Assembly (NCBI RefSeq): GCF_003641145.1
Contig: NZ_CP032744.1
Location: 124,001 to 188,000 of the forward strand
Origin: Lactiplantibacillus paraplantarum
Lineage (GTDB): Bacteria > Bacillota > Bacilli > Lactobacillales > Lactobacillaceae
DNA: 64,000 bases
Direction of reading: 5' to 3'
The notes beneath the pieces are model-generated. The model was not told the DNA's origin. It was given only the letters and a program-made list of their open reading frames with translations, and made no database searches. Every line of letters begins with the position of its first letter. The stretch's first letter is position 1. The position numbers and the translations under genes are program-made. Below, one piece after another: positions 44,400 through 53,868 of the stretch.

Positions 44400-44438
44400 A
44401 TGATAACAAGTTTGAAAAATATGTCAAGCGTTTGATAT
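44400..44438 (-). promoter_or_regulatory. pts1BCA promoter with SacR operator
   Basis: Minus strand: -35 TTGACA (44422-44427), 16-bp spacer, -10 TATCAT (44400-44405). The 18-bp operator ATGTCAAGCGTTTGATAT (44421-44438) covers the -35. A cre-like TGCAAGCGCTTTACA (44381-44395) lies just downstream of the start. Confidence 0.82.
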
Positions 44439-44509
44439 AAAATTGAATTGCGTGATAATCTTGTTAAAAAGCCGTATTTGGAATGCTGACATGAAAATAT
44501 AATATAAAA

Positions 44510-44550
44510 ATGTCAAACGATTGACATATCGGTGTAAGCGGTTTTATAAT
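44510..44550 (+). promoter_or_regulatory. sacA promoter with SacR operator
   Basis: -35 TTGACA (44521-44526), 18-bp spacer, -10 TATAAT (44545-44550). The palindromic operator ATGTCAAACGATTGACAT (44510-44527) covers the -35. A cre-like TGTAAGCGGTTTTA (44533-44546) fills the spacer. Operator centres on the two divergent promoters are 89 bp apart. Confidence 0.85.
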
Positions 44551-44590
44551 GGTGACAATTAAGTCGAACGTTGAAAAGGAGCTCATCGTC

Positions 44591-46096
44591 ATGATATGGA
44601 ATCGTAAAACCCGTTATACCCCTTATGAACAGTGGCCAGCAACTAAGCTACCACAGCTCGTTGCCCAGGCGCGCCAGTCTAAGTGGCGGATGCAACATCA
44701 TATTCAGCCCGCATCAGGTTTGTTAAATGACCCCAATGGCTTTTCATACTTTGATGGTCAGTGGCACCTGTTCTACCAAGTTTTTCCGTTCGGTCCGGTA
44801 CACGGACTGAAGTCATGGCAACACGTGACCTCTAAGAACTTGGTGGATTGGCATGATGAGGGCTTAGCGATTCGACCAGATACGCCGTACGACTCACATG
44901 GCGCGTACACGGGTACGGCACTACCAATTGATGATCAGTTATTTATTATGTATACGGGTAATGTCCGTACTGCCGACTGGCAACGTGAATCGTATCAATT
45001 AGGCGCCTGGATGGACACGGATAATCACATTAAAAAGCTGTCCCGGCCACTAATTGCGCATGCTCCGGCTGGGTACACGAGTTCGTTTCGTGATCCGGAC
45101 TTGATCCGGACTGACCACGGCTACTACGTGTTGATCGGTGCGCAGACGACTGCTGAAATCGGTGCTATCTTGGTTTATTTCTCAAAGGATCTGACCACCT
45201 GGACGTGTCAAGGCGAGTTGAACGTTCCCGCAGATGCACGGGGTTATATGATTGAGTGTCCGAATCTGGTCTGGATCGATCAACAGCCCGTCTTATTGTT
45301 CTGTCCCCAAGGGTTATCACAAGCAACGACCCCGTATCAGAATATTTATCCAAACATGTACCTAGTTGCCGATCAATTGGATCTGGCTCAGGCACAATTA
45401 ACTGAACCCCACGCCCTAACGCAATTGGATGACGGCTTTGACGTGTACGCCACGCAGGCGATCAATGCGCCGGATGGCCGCGCGTTAGCCGTCAGCTGGA
45501 TTGGGTTACCTGAAATTGCCTATCCAACTGATCGTGAAAATTGGGCCCATTGTTTGAGTTTAGTTAAGGAACTAACGCTTAAAGATGGGCACCTCTATCA
45601 AAATCCAGTGGCAGCGGTGGATGATTTACGGACGACGGCGCATGACCTAGTCTTTGAGCAACAACGGGCGACGGTGGCCGCATTGAATGGCAGCTTTGAA
45701 CTCTTACTGACGGTTCCCGCTGATAAAACGGTTACGGTTAACATCGCTGATCAGCAGGAAAGTGGCCAGTTGCAGGTGACCGTTGATGCCAACCACGGTC
45801 AGGTCATGATTGATCGGCGGCATACGGGAAATTCGTTTGCCGAAGATTATGGTCAGACTCGTCAAGTTGAGTTAACGGCCCATCAGACAATAAAAATCCG
45901 GCTAATCATAGATGTGTCAGTCTTTGAATGCTATATTGATAATGGCTATTCCGTGATGACCGGTCGGTTCTTCCTAAACGATGTTCCGAGCCGACTTAAG
46001 GTTCAAGGTGATTCTAAAACAGTTACCGGTAAAGTCTGGGAATGGCGCCAATCAGAGCATACTGGAGTCGATAACAATGAAACCAAAATTAAATGA
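44591..46096 (+). CDS. sacA: Sucrose-6-phosphate hydrolase/beta-fructofuranosidase, GH32
   Basis: 501 residues, cytosolic. GH32 signatures: nucleophile Asp47 in LLNDPNG (44-50), FRDPDL for the stabilising Asp, and the acid/base Glu in MIECPNLV. A C-terminal beta-sandwich follows (SVFECYIDNGYSVMTGRFF). It splits sucrose-6-phosphate to glucose-6-phosphate and fructose and can act on short fructo-oligosaccharides. ATG 44591 follows AAGGAGCTC; an in-frame start at 44549 lies inside the promoter and was rejected. Its 3' end overlaps sacR by 20 bp. Confidence 0.95.
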   Translation: MIWNRKTRYTPYEQWPATKLPQLVAQARQSKWRMQHHIQPASGLLNDPNGFSYFDGQWHLFYQVFPFGPVHGLKSWQHVTSKNLVDWHDEGLAIRPDTPYDSHGAYTGTALPIDDQLFIMYTGNVRTADWQRESYQLGAWMDTDNHIKKLSRPLIAHAPAGYTSSFRDPDLIRTDHGYYVLIGAQTTAEIGAILVYFSKDLTTWTCQGELNVPADARGYMIECPNLVWIDQQPVLLFCPQGLSQATTPYQNIYPNMYLVADQLDLAQAQLTEPHALTQLDDGFDVYATQAINAPDGRALAVSWIGLPEIAYPTDRENWAHCLSLVKELTLKDGHLYQNPVAAVDDLRTTAHDLVFEQQRATVAALNGSFELLLTVPADKTVTVNIADQQESGQLQVTVDANHGQVMIDRRHTGNSFAEDYGQTRQVELTAHQTIKIRLIIDVSVFECYIDNGYSVMTGRFFLNDVPSRLKVQGDSKTVTGKVWEWRQSEHTGVDNNETKIK

Positions 46097-47057
46097 TGTT
46101 GCCAAGCTAGCGGGGGTCTCAGCGACTACGGTTTCCCGGGTCATTAATAACCATGGCTACCTGAGTAGTCAGACTAAAGAAAAAGTTTTCGCGGCGATGC
46201 GAGAACTGCATTATCAGCCGAATAATATGGCACGCTCACTGCAAGGAAAGAATACGCGCTTAATTGGCGTCATCTTTTCAGATATTAGTAATCCGTTCTT
46301 TGGTGAACTGGTGTCCCGGATTGAAAAAATCTTATTTGCTAAAAATTATAAGGTGATTTTATGTAATAGTGCGGATGATCCGCAAAAAGAACGCGACTAC
46401 TTACAAATGTTAATGGCTAATCAGGTTGATGGGATTATTGCTGGTGCCCACAACTTAGGCATTGAAGAATATCAACAATACGGCCTTCCGATTATTTCAT
46501 TTGACCGGTACTTATCCGACAATATTCCCATCGTTAGTTCGGATAATTACCAGGGGGGCTGGCTAGCAACCCAGACATTGCATCAGGCGGGGGCGACTAA
46601 CGTGGCTATTTTTACAGGTAAGTCACACGCGGGTTCGCCAACGAATGGTCGCCGTGAAGGCTATGAAGCCTACTTAGCGGCCCAACAGCTAACACCCCAT
46701 GTCCATGAATTACCGTTTGAATTGACCCCCGCGCTGAAGATGATGGAAATTAAGACGATTATGACACAACATCAGTATGATGGTATTTTTTGTAGTGATG
46801 ATTTGACCGCTTTACTAGTGCTCAACGTCGCGCGACAACTGTCATTAACGGTTCCTGAGCAATTACGCGTTGTTGGTTATGATGGCACGGCGCTCATGCG
46901 TGATTATCATTCTGAATTAACAACAGTAGAACAGCCGTTAGCGGATATTAGCACGTTACTGGTTTCTCTACTATTGCAGCGGATTGAGGATGCGAATTGT
47001 ACACTGGAATCAAAATATACATTACCAGTTAAGCTCATCAAGGGCATTACCGCGTAA
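46077..47057 (+). CDS. sacR: Sucrose operon repressor SacR, LacI family
   Basis: 326 residues. HTH KLNDVAKLAGVSATTVSRVI (4-23), hinge NNMARSLQGKNT, sugar-binding domain. It overlaps the 3' end of sacA and so is co-translated. It is the clear candidate for the two matched 18-bp operators at 44421-44438 and 44510-44527. ATG 46077 starts the canonical LacI N terminus; the longer ORF from 45981 lies inside sacA. Confidence 0.93.
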   Translation: MKPKLNDVAKLAGVSATTVSRVINNHGYLSSQTKEKVFAAMRELHYQPNNMARSLQGKNTRLIGVIFSDISNPFFGELVSRIEKILFAKNYKVILCNSADDPQKERDYLQMLMANQVDGIIAGAHNLGIEEYQQYGLPIISFDRYLSDNIPIVSSDNYQGGWLATQTLHQAGATNVAIFTGKSHAGSPTNGRREGYEAYLAAQQLTPHVHELPFELTPALKMMEIKTIMTQHQYDGIFCSDDLTALLVLNVARQLSLTVPEQLRVVGYDGTALMRDYHSELTTVEQPLADISTLLVSLLLQRIEDANCTLESKYTLPVKLIKGITA

Positions 47058-47074
47058 CTAAGGAGTTAATCGTA

Positions 47075-48754
47075 ATGATGGCAGCAACAATCAAGTGGTG
47101 GCAACAAGCCGTTGTCTATCAGGTCTATCCGCGGAGTTTTCAAGATACCAATCATGATGGTATTGGTGACTTAAAGGGGATCACGGCTCACCTAGACTAC
47201 TTAAAGCAATTAGGAATCGACGTCATTTGGCTCAATCCCATTTATCGCTCACCCAACGATGATAATGGTTATGATATTAGTGATTATCAACAAATTGCGG
47301 CCGACTTTGGCACTATGACTGATTTTGATGAACTATTGCAGGCCGCCCATGACCGGGGCTTAAAGATCATCATGGACTTGGTTGTTAACCATACCTCTGA
47401 TGAGCATCCGTGGTTCCAACACAGTTGCCAGGACCGCACCAATCAGTATCGTGATTTCTACTTTTGGCGCTCAGGGAATGGCAAAAAAGCGCCCAATAAT
47501 TGGGATGCGGCTTTTGGTGGCTCAGCATGGCAATATGATGAGCAGACCCAGCAGTATTACTTACACACGTTTTCAACAAAACAACCTGATTTAAACTGGG
47601 AGAATCCGACCTTACGAGAGGCAGTTTATACGATGATGACCTGGTGGCTGAACAAGGGGGTTGACGGTTTTCGAATGGACGTCATTAACCAGATTTCTAA
47701 GTTGCCGGGGTTACCAGATGGCCCGCTGAAACCGCACAGTCAGTTTGGCGATGCTCGGGTAACGAACGGACCGCGAGTACATGAATTCTTACAAGAAATG
47801 AATCAGCGCGTGTTGTCGCAATTCGATATTATGACGGTCGGTGAGACCCACGGGGTGACACCAGCGGATGCGCTGAAGTATGCGGGCGCTGATCGGCACG
47901 AATTAGATATGGTCTTTGAATTTCAACATCTGCGACTTGATAATAGTCAGCATGGTCTTGGTAAGTGGAGTACGCGTAAGACGCCGTTAGTGGCACTAAA
48001 GAAAGTCATTAGTGACTGGCAAGTCGGACTTGAAGGGCGGGCTTGGAACAGCCTGTTTTGGAACAATCATGATACGCCACGGGCGGTCTCACGTTTTGGT
48101 GATGACCGACCAGCATATCGGGTACGTTCGGCTAAAATGCTCGCAACGTGTTTGCACCTCTTGCAGGGAACTCCGTATATTTATCAAGGTGAGGAACTGG
48201 GGATGACTGACGCTCATTTTACTGAACTAGCCAGTTATCGAGATATTGAATCGCTCAATGCCTATCGTGATTTAGTGACTGAGCGCCAGCTGCTATCACC
48301 GGCAGACATGATGGCTCGATTAGCGGCGCGTTCTCGGGACAACTCGCGAACGCCGATGCAATGGGACACGGAGGTTAATGCGGGTTTTAGTGACGCAACA
48401 CCATGGCTTACGGTCAATCCCAACTATCATCAAATCAATGCCGCCGCGGCTTTAGCTGATTCGGATTCAGTGTGGTATTATTACCGACACTTGATTCAAT
48501 TGCGACATCAATATCTCTTAGTGACGTTAGGCTCGTTTAAGCTTTTGTGGGCCGATGATCCGCAAGTGTTCTTATATGAACGGCAATGGGAGGGTCAGAC
48601 CTGGCTAGTTTGTTGCAATTTCACAGCCGATACCCTGTCCCGACCACTGGATCAATATCTGACGCCCACGGCAAAATGCTTGATCAGTAATTATGGCGAG
48701 CAGCAGCCAAACAAATTGCGGCCATATGAGGCTTGGGTCTACCAGCTCGCATAG
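47075..48754 (+). CDS. agl2: GH13 oligo-1,6-glucosidase (Agl2-type)
   Basis: 559 residues, cytosolic. Region I DLVVNHTS (101-108), nucleophile Asp202 followed by Val (GFRMDVINQ), acid/base Glu257 (TVGETHG), Asp333 (NNHD). Val after the nucleophile marks oligo-1,6-glucosidase/isomaltase-type enzymes in this family. It may act on isomaltose, isomaltulose or the glucosyl part of sucrose analogues. It is 17 bp after sacR in the sac operon, and the RBS AAGGAG precedes ATG 47075 (ATG 47078 is also possible). A close paralogue lies at 51998. Confidence 0.92.
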   Translation: MMAATIKWWQQAVVYQVYPRSFQDTNHDGIGDLKGITAHLDYLKQLGIDVIWLNPIYRSPNDDNGYDISDYQQIAADFGTMTDFDELLQAAHDRGLKIIMDLVVNHTSDEHPWFQHSCQDRTNQYRDFYFWRSGNGKKAPNNWDAAFGGSAWQYDEQTQQYYLHTFSTKQPDLNWENPTLREAVYTMMTWWLNKGVDGFRMDVINQISKLPGLPDGPLKPHSQFGDARVTNGPRVHEFLQEMNQRVLSQFDIMTVGETHGVTPADALKYAGADRHELDMVFEFQHLRLDNSQHGLGKWSTRKTPLVALKKVISDWQVGLEGRAWNSLFWNNHDTPRAVSRFGDDRPAYRVRSAKMLATCLHLLQGTPYIYQGEELGMTDAHFTELASYRDIESLNAYRDLVTERQLLSPADMMARLAARSRDNSRTPMQWDTEVNAGFSDATPWLTVNPNYHQINAAAALADSDSVWYYYRHLIQLRHQYLLVTLGSFKLLWADDPQVFLYERQWEGQTWLVCCNFTADTLSRPLDQYLTPTAKCLISNYGEQQPNKLRPYEAWVYQLA

Positions 48755-48888
48755 GTGTCCGGGGCTTGGCTAATTGAGGCGGCCTTTGAAATGTATCCAA
48801 TCGTTACGATTAGCTTTAATCCGCTGAAAGCAGCGTGAATTGGTTTACTCAAAATTTTGCGATGGCCTTAATAAGCGACCACCTGACT

Positions 48889-48935
48889 AAAAAAACTGCT
48901 TTCAAAAGAATAACTTTTGAAAGCAGTTTTTTTAG
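48889..48935. terminator. Bidirectional terminator between agl2 and the MDR gene
   Basis: Perfect 15-bp arms AACTGCTTTCAAAAG/CTTTTGAAAGCAGTT with A7 before and T7 after. Confidence 0.92.
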
Positions 48936-49846
48936 CGCGCAACGACCACTTGACCCACGTGGGGCTCATCTAGTCGTTGGTGACCTTGAATGAAGCCCGT
49001 GAGGTTAAACGGTAGTTGTTCATCGATCGTCGTGGTCAATTGACCAGTATCTAGCAACTTGAATAGTAATTGTAAGGCAGCTTGATCAGAAATCACCTCG
49101 GTCGGTTGGATCGCTTGGAAACGAATTGATTTGCTGGTAGCTGGCAAGTGATGGGCAAATGAAGCGATGGTTGCATCAAATTTGGCCATGGCTAAATCAT
49201 CCTTACCGCCAACCCCATCGATGGCAACGTTAATCACGACATCGCCACGATCGGCTAACACGTGAACTGGATTTTGATGTTGGTAGTCGACGAATTGATC
49301 AACACCGAGCGTCGCAATCAGACTGGCATAACGTTCGCTAGCGACCGCTATGACGTGCGCGCCTAAACGTTTGGCTAATTGAATAATCAGCAGACCTACT
49401 GGACTACCGGCGCCCTTAACAATGACGGTCTGATCAGCTTGAACGTCCGCAAAGTAGCGGACTACCTTGTAGGCGATGATGCCAGGTGTGACTAGACTGA
49501 CAGCTGTAACCGGATCGAGGTCAGTTGGAACAGTCACCGCAAGATCATTATCCAGACAAATCTGTTCCGCGTAGGTATGATTAGTGCGCGCCGCCACGAT
49601 GGTTCCAACGTCAAAGTCGGTAACAGCGGTGCCGACTTTGACGATACGTCCAATGACATCGTGTCCCGGAATGTGTGGTAATGTGATGCTTTGGATAGTT
49701 CCTAGTCGTTCTAAACGGTCTTCCTCCGTTAAGTTAACAGCTAAGGTGTTGATCAATAACTGATTGGCTGCTGGTAATGGTTGTGATTGTGCAAGTTCTT
49801 CAAATACGGTGGGTCCCCCAAATTTTTGATAGCCGTATGCAAGCAT
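48932..49846 (-). CDS. Zinc-independent MDR oxidoreductase (quinone reductase-like)
   Basis: 304 residues. The N-terminal GroES-like part includes HIPGHDVIGRIVKVG, and the Rossmann domain has GAGSPVGLLIIQLAKRLGAHV. Catalytic Zn ligands of alcohol dehydrogenases are missing, so it is a NADPH:quinone or enoyl reductase-type MDR. The RBS AGGAGGGGG is very strong before ATG 49846. It is a single gene convergent with the sac operon. Substrate unknown. Confidence 0.88.
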   Translation of the reverse strand: MLAYGYQKFGGPTVFEELAQSQPLPAANQLLINTLAVNLTEEDRLERLGTIQSITLPHIPGHDVIGRIVKVGTAVTDFDVGTIVAARTNHTYAEQICLDNDLAVTVPTDLDPVTAVSLVTPGIIAYKVVRYFADVQADQTVIVKGAGSPVGLLIIQLAKRLGAHVIAVASERYASLIATLGVDQFVDYQHQNPVHVLADRGDVVINVAIDGVGGKDDLAMAKFDATIASFAHHLPATSKSIRFQAIQPTEVISDQAALQLLFKLLDTGQLTTTIDEQLPFNLTGFIQGHQRLDEPHVGQVVVAR

Positions 49847-50049
49847 TGTAATCCCCCTCCTAGCGCGTCTAAGTTCGTTAGTTGAGACGGTGTATGATGT
49901 GATTCATTAGAAAATAAATCATACAAGCATCAATTAATTAGTTGTTAGACTGATCTAAAAACATGCTTTTGCCTAATTGTAGCGAGCAGCGGAAGAAAAT
50001 CACAAGTAGGAACCATTATATTTCGGGCTTGGTTCGGTTACCGATTAAA

Positions 50050-51450
50050 TTAAACGGATTGTTTTGTAGATTGACGTTTTAGACCCCACCCAGTGAAGCC
50101 ACTAATAATTGAAAATACTGGTGATAGTAAACTAAAGAAACAAAATGGTAGGTAAGCTAAGGTTGAAACCCCCAGCGTATTGGCGGCAAAAGCACCGGCA
50201 ACGCCCCATGGAATCAAGTAGTTGATGACGGTCCCACCGTCTTCAAGGACACGGCTGAGAGCTAAGTTAGCCAGACCACGTTGGTTAAAGGTTGGCTTAA
50301 ATGCCTTACCGGGCAAGATAACGGAAAGGTACTGCTCACCAACAAAGATGTTGACACCGATGCCGGCTAAAATGGCGGCCGTGATAGTGGCACCGGTCCC
50401 CTTTAGTCGCTTGGTTAAGGGGACCATCGCTGTTTGAATCAGGTTAAATTTCATGAGTAACCCACCTAAGGAGAGGGTTAATAAAATCAAGGATACCGTG
50501 CTCATCATGGCACTGATACCACCACGTGAGAGTAAGGCATCAACACTAGTATTGCCAGTTTTGGCAACGAAGCCGGTCTCGATCATTGTTGCAATTTTAG
50601 CCAACGCAATGTGCGGTTGTTCGACGAAAATCATGACGATGGCAAGTCCGATATTCATTAATAAGGTTGCAATGGCTGGAATCTTTAACAAGGCACAGGC
50701 AAACATGACAGCGAGTGGCAGTGCTGCCCACCAACTGATGGTGAAGTTATTGTTGAGAACTGTCAAAGTCGTCTGAATCTTATCTAAATGACTCTCTGTC
50801 GCAGCACCTGCACCTAAAACGGCGTATAGCGCTAGCGACACAATGAAGGCCGGGATCGTAGACCACATTAAGTTACGAATATGATCGAATAAATCAGCTT
50901 CGGCGATGGCAGCGGCAAGATTAGTTGAGTCTGATAGTGGGGAAGTCTTATCCCCAAAAATGGCACCTGAGATGATAGCGCCGGCAATCAAAGCTGGGTT
51001 GATGCCCATTGTAGTGCCAATCCCGAAGAGGGCAATTCCAATGGTTGAAATGATCGTAAAGGCACTCCCAATTGAAGTCCCAATAATCGCACAAACGAGA
51101 AAAACAGACGGCACGAACCACTGTGCGGAAATTAGGTGAAAACCAAAGACCATCATTGAGGGTATGATGCCGGCTGCAATCCAAACACTAATAAGGGCAC
51201 CGATGAGTAGAAAAATAAAGATTGGGATGATGCCAGTCTTGATGCCATCAATAATGCCACCGTGAATATCGTCCCAATGAGCACCACGAATCCGTGCCCA
51301 CAAAATGATGAGGGCAATCACTAAAATAACGGGAGTCTGTGGTGATAGGCCGAATTTGATCACACCAAGTCCCATAATTGCTAACATGAATAATAAAACG
51401 AGTAAGGCTTCTGGCAACTGAACTGAGCGCCATTTTTTTGAATTAGGCAT
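50050..51450 (-). CDS. NhaC-family transporter, predicted tyrosine transporter
   Basis: 466 residues with about 11-12 membrane helices (NhaC/ion transporter superfamily; motifs GDKTSPLSDSTNLAAA and EDGGTVINYLIPWGVAGAF). The longer ORF from 51636 starts inside the T-box leader; ATG 51450 with AAAGGAG is correct. The T-box reads TAC (Tyr), so expression should rise when tyrosine is short. That argues for tyrosine uptake and not Na+/H+ antiport, as predicted before for T-box-linked NhaC proteins in lactobacilli. No clear terminator is seen downstream. Confidence 0.88.
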   Translation of the reverse strand: MPNSKKWRSVQLPEALLVLLFMLAIMGLGVIKFGLSPQTPVILVIALIILWARIRGAHWDDIHGGIIDGIKTGIIPIFIFLLIGALISVWIAAGIIPSMMVFGFHLISAQWFVPSVFLVCAIIGTSIGSAFTIISTIGIALFGIGTTMGINPALIAGAIISGAIFGDKTSPLSDSTNLAAAIAEADLFDHIRNLMWSTIPAFIVSLALYAVLGAGAATESHLDKIQTTLTVLNNNFTISWWAALPLAVMFACALLKIPAIATLLMNIGLAIVMIFVEQPHIALAKIATMIETGFVAKTGNTSVDALLSRGGISAMMSTVSLILLTLSLGGLLMKFNLIQTAMVPLTKRLKGTGATITAAILAGIGVNIFVGEQYLSVILPGKAFKPTFNQRGLANLALSRVLEDGGTVINYLIPWGVAGAFAANTLGVSTLAYLPFCFFSLLSPVFSIISGFTGWGLKRQSTKQSV

Positions 51451-51549
51451 AATAAATAACTCCTTTGAGGTCGCTAAACTATCATTAGGTAGGCCAATCA
51501 CTGGCCGCTTTAATGGCAGTTGAACGCCGATAATAGTATTATGAATGCA

Positions 51550-51785
51550 AAAAATCGTCCCCGTTGCATAATAATGCAACAGGGACGATTGATTAGACCG
51601 TGGTACCACCCAGCTTGAGTCACAATATGACTCCACTCACTAGCAGTTAACGGCTCTAGTTGTTATCCGCCGGGCGTACCTGGACCTCTCCTACCGTATT
51701 TCATCGAGATTAACCTGATCGGTTCGCAGCACCCACCGACTTCCTGACGCACAGTTAATTCGCTACTTGAAAGTAAGATTATCGT
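51550..51785 (-). ncRNA. T-box leader, predicted Tyr-specific
   Basis: On the minus strand: AGTA loop-E motif (CAAGTAGCG), helix TTAAC/GTTAA, then GAA-A-TAC-G with the specifier TAC at 51696-51698. T-box GGGTGGTACCACGG (TGGTACCA within 51601-51610) and a terminator hairpin at 51550-51590 (AATCGTCCC/GGGACGATT) with T6. TGGT implies discriminator A, correct for tRNA-Tyr. GAA plus one base plus codon plus purine is the same layout as in the Met leader at 9425-9645. Confidence 0.92.
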
Positions 51786-51805
51786 TCGTTATTTGAATAT
51801 AAGCG

Positions 51806-51834
51806 ATAATAGCATGGTGTTTTTGATTCGTCAA
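51806..51834 (-). promoter_or_regulatory. Promoter of the Tyr T-box transporter gene
   Basis: Minus strand: -35 TTGACG (51829-51834), 17-bp spacer, -10 TATTAT (51806-51811). Confidence 0.8.
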
Positions 51835-51997
51835 CTAAGATATGGCTAGAATCATGTGAGGCCAACAAATAAATGACCATTAGTGGGTACGCTCCAATGA
51901 CCGACAATGGTAGAATAGGTAGTGTTGTAAGCGGTACCTTTACGGGCCAATCGTGACAAGTTTTTAAAACAAAAACTTTTTTAGGAGGATATCATAT

Positions 51998-53671
51998 ATG
52001 GCTAATCAATGGTGGCAGTCAGCAGTCGTTTATCAAGTTTATCCACGATCGTTTCAAGATTCAAATGGCGATGGAATTGGGGATTTACCTGGTATTACAC
52101 AACGTCTAGATTATATCAAGCAGCTAGGTGCGGATGTCATCTGGCTTAATCCAATTTACCGTTCTCCCGGCGTCGACAACGGGTATGATATTAGTGATTA
52201 CTATGATATTAATCCAGAGTTTGGAACGATGGCTGATTTTGACCAATTGCTGGCCACGGCCCATGCGAAAGGATTAAAAATTATGATGGACATTGTTGTC
52301 AACCATTCGTCTAATCAAAATAAGTGGTTTACGGCAAGTGCAAAGAGTAAGGATAATCCATATGCGGACTACTATATTTGGCGCGATCCCGTGGATGGTC
52401 ATGCGCCCAATAATTGGGGCGGCTTTTTCGGTGGTTCAGTCTGGAAATACGTCGCTAGTCGTGATCAGTACTATCTACATTCGTTCGCAGTCGAACAGCC
52501 AGATCTGAATTGGGATAATCCACAATTGCGACAAGCAGTCTATGACATGATGAATTTCTGGGTTAATAAGGGTGTGGACGGTTTCCGGTTGGATGTCATT
52601 AACTTGATTTCCAAACCCGCTAGTTTTGCTGATGGGCAACCAGAAGCTGGTGAGCCGTACGCGGCAATTGGTGGAATTATTGCTAACGGTCCACACTTGC
52701 ATGATTACTTACAGGAAATGAACCAACAAGTATTTGCAGGGCATCAATTGATGACGGTCGGTGAAACTCCTGGAGCTACGGTCGCCGACGCAAGGCAGTT
52801 AGCAAGCCTACAAGGGCAGGAGCTAAATATGGTGTTTGAATTCGAGCACATGGGTTTGGATGGTAATCCGGATCCAGCCTTGGGTAAATGGAATGACCAA
52901 CCGGTTCGTCTAGTTGATTTAAAGCAGAGTCTATCTAAGTGGCAAACTGGCTTACAAGGCGCTGCTTGGAATAGCCTCTACTGGAATAATCATGACCAAC
53001 CGCGAATCGTATCGCGGTTCGGTGATGAGCGACCAGTATACCGGGAACGCTCAGCGAAAATGTTGGCAACCCTGTTGCATTTTCTACAAGGAACGCCCTA
53101 TATTTATGAAGGTGAAGAGCTCGGCATGACAAATGCCCACTTTAGCCAGTTAGCTGATTATCAGGATTTGGAATCGCTCAATGCCTACCACCACTTTGTT
53201 GATGACGAGCAGGTGGTGCAATCGGACCAGATGTTAGGGTACTTAGCCCATATGTCACGGGATAATGCACGTACCCCGATGCAGTGGGATGACAGCCAGA
53301 ACGCTGGGTTTTCAACAGCAACACCGTGGCTAGCAGTTAATGCCAATTACCCTCGAATTAATACCCAGTTGGCGCAACGAACGCCCGGTTCAATTCTGAG
53401 TTATTATCAGCGACTGATCAAACTTCGTCATCAATTACCAATTATGACGACGGGAGATTATCGTTTGTTGCTGCCTGAGGACGCGTCAGTATATGCGTAC
53501 ATGCGGCATGCTGGAAGCCAGCATCTCTTGGTGATTTGTAATTTTACAGCGGCAACTCAGACACGACACTTTGCGGTGCTACCTGCAGATGCGCACCTAT
53601 TGATCAGTAATTACGATGGGGATCATCGAGACGTATTACGGGCGTACGAGGCGAAAGTTTATCAGTTTTAA
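51998..53671 (+). CDS. agl3: GH13 oligo-1,6-glucosidase (Agl3-type)
   Basis: 557 residues, cytosolic. Region I DIVVNHSS (98-105), nucleophile Asp199 followed by Val200 (GFRLDVIN), acid/base Glu256 (TVGETPG), Asp333 (NNHD). Val200 is the isomaltase-type residue known from the Bacillus oligo-1,6-glucosidase. It is clearly similar along its whole length to agl2, so the two arose by duplication. AGGAGGATATC precedes ATG 51998. A cre-like half (TGTAAGCGGTACCT, 51925-51938) is upstream. Standalone gene, ended by the hairpin at 53786-53839. Confidence 0.92.
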   Translation: MANQWWQSAVVYQVYPRSFQDSNGDGIGDLPGITQRLDYIKQLGADVIWLNPIYRSPGVDNGYDISDYYDINPEFGTMADFDQLLATAHAKGLKIMMDIVVNHSSNQNKWFTASAKSKDNPYADYYIWRDPVDGHAPNNWGGFFGGSVWKYVASRDQYYLHSFAVEQPDLNWDNPQLRQAVYDMMNFWVNKGVDGFRLDVINLISKPASFADGQPEAGEPYAAIGGIIANGPHLHDYLQEMNQQVFAGHQLMTVGETPGATVADARQLASLQGQELNMVFEFEHMGLDGNPDPALGKWNDQPVRLVDLKQSLSKWQTGLQGAAWNSLYWNNHDQPRIVSRFGDERPVYRERSAKMLATLLHFLQGTPYIYEGEELGMTNAHFSQLADYQDLESLNAYHHFVDDEQVVQSDQMLGYLAHMSRDNARTPMQWDDSQNAGFSTATPWLAVNANYPRINTQLAQRTPGSILSYYQRLIKLRHQLPIMTTGDYRLLLPEDASVYAYMRHAGSQHLLVICNFTAATQTRHFAVLPADAHLLISNYDGDHRDVLRAYEAKVYQF

Positions 53672-53785
53672 GTCGTCATTGGTTCGTAGCAGGGGTCGTG
53701 AATGCGATTTTTAACGGCAGTGATGTGATTACAAGTGCGAGTCGATCATGAGAATTCAAGAGTGGTTATTTAGTCAAAAATGTGC

Positions 53786-53839
53786 CCTAATAAGAACGCC
53801 CGACCTATTATTATGGATAGGCCGGGCGTTCTTATTAGG
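53786..53839. terminator. Long bidirectional hairpin between agl3 and lysR
   Basis: 23-bp arms (53786-53808 and 53817-53839) with one mismatch and an 8-nt loop. It separates convergent genes. T-runs are weak. Confidence 0.75.
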
Positions 53840-53868
53840 TACATGTATGGGTGTCATCAAGTTAGTGG

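Noticed and set aside
51451..51636. N-terminal 62-codon extension of the NhaC-family protein
   Set aside because: It is encoded by the T-box leader and terminator; ATG 51450 has a proper RBS and begins the family-like sequence.
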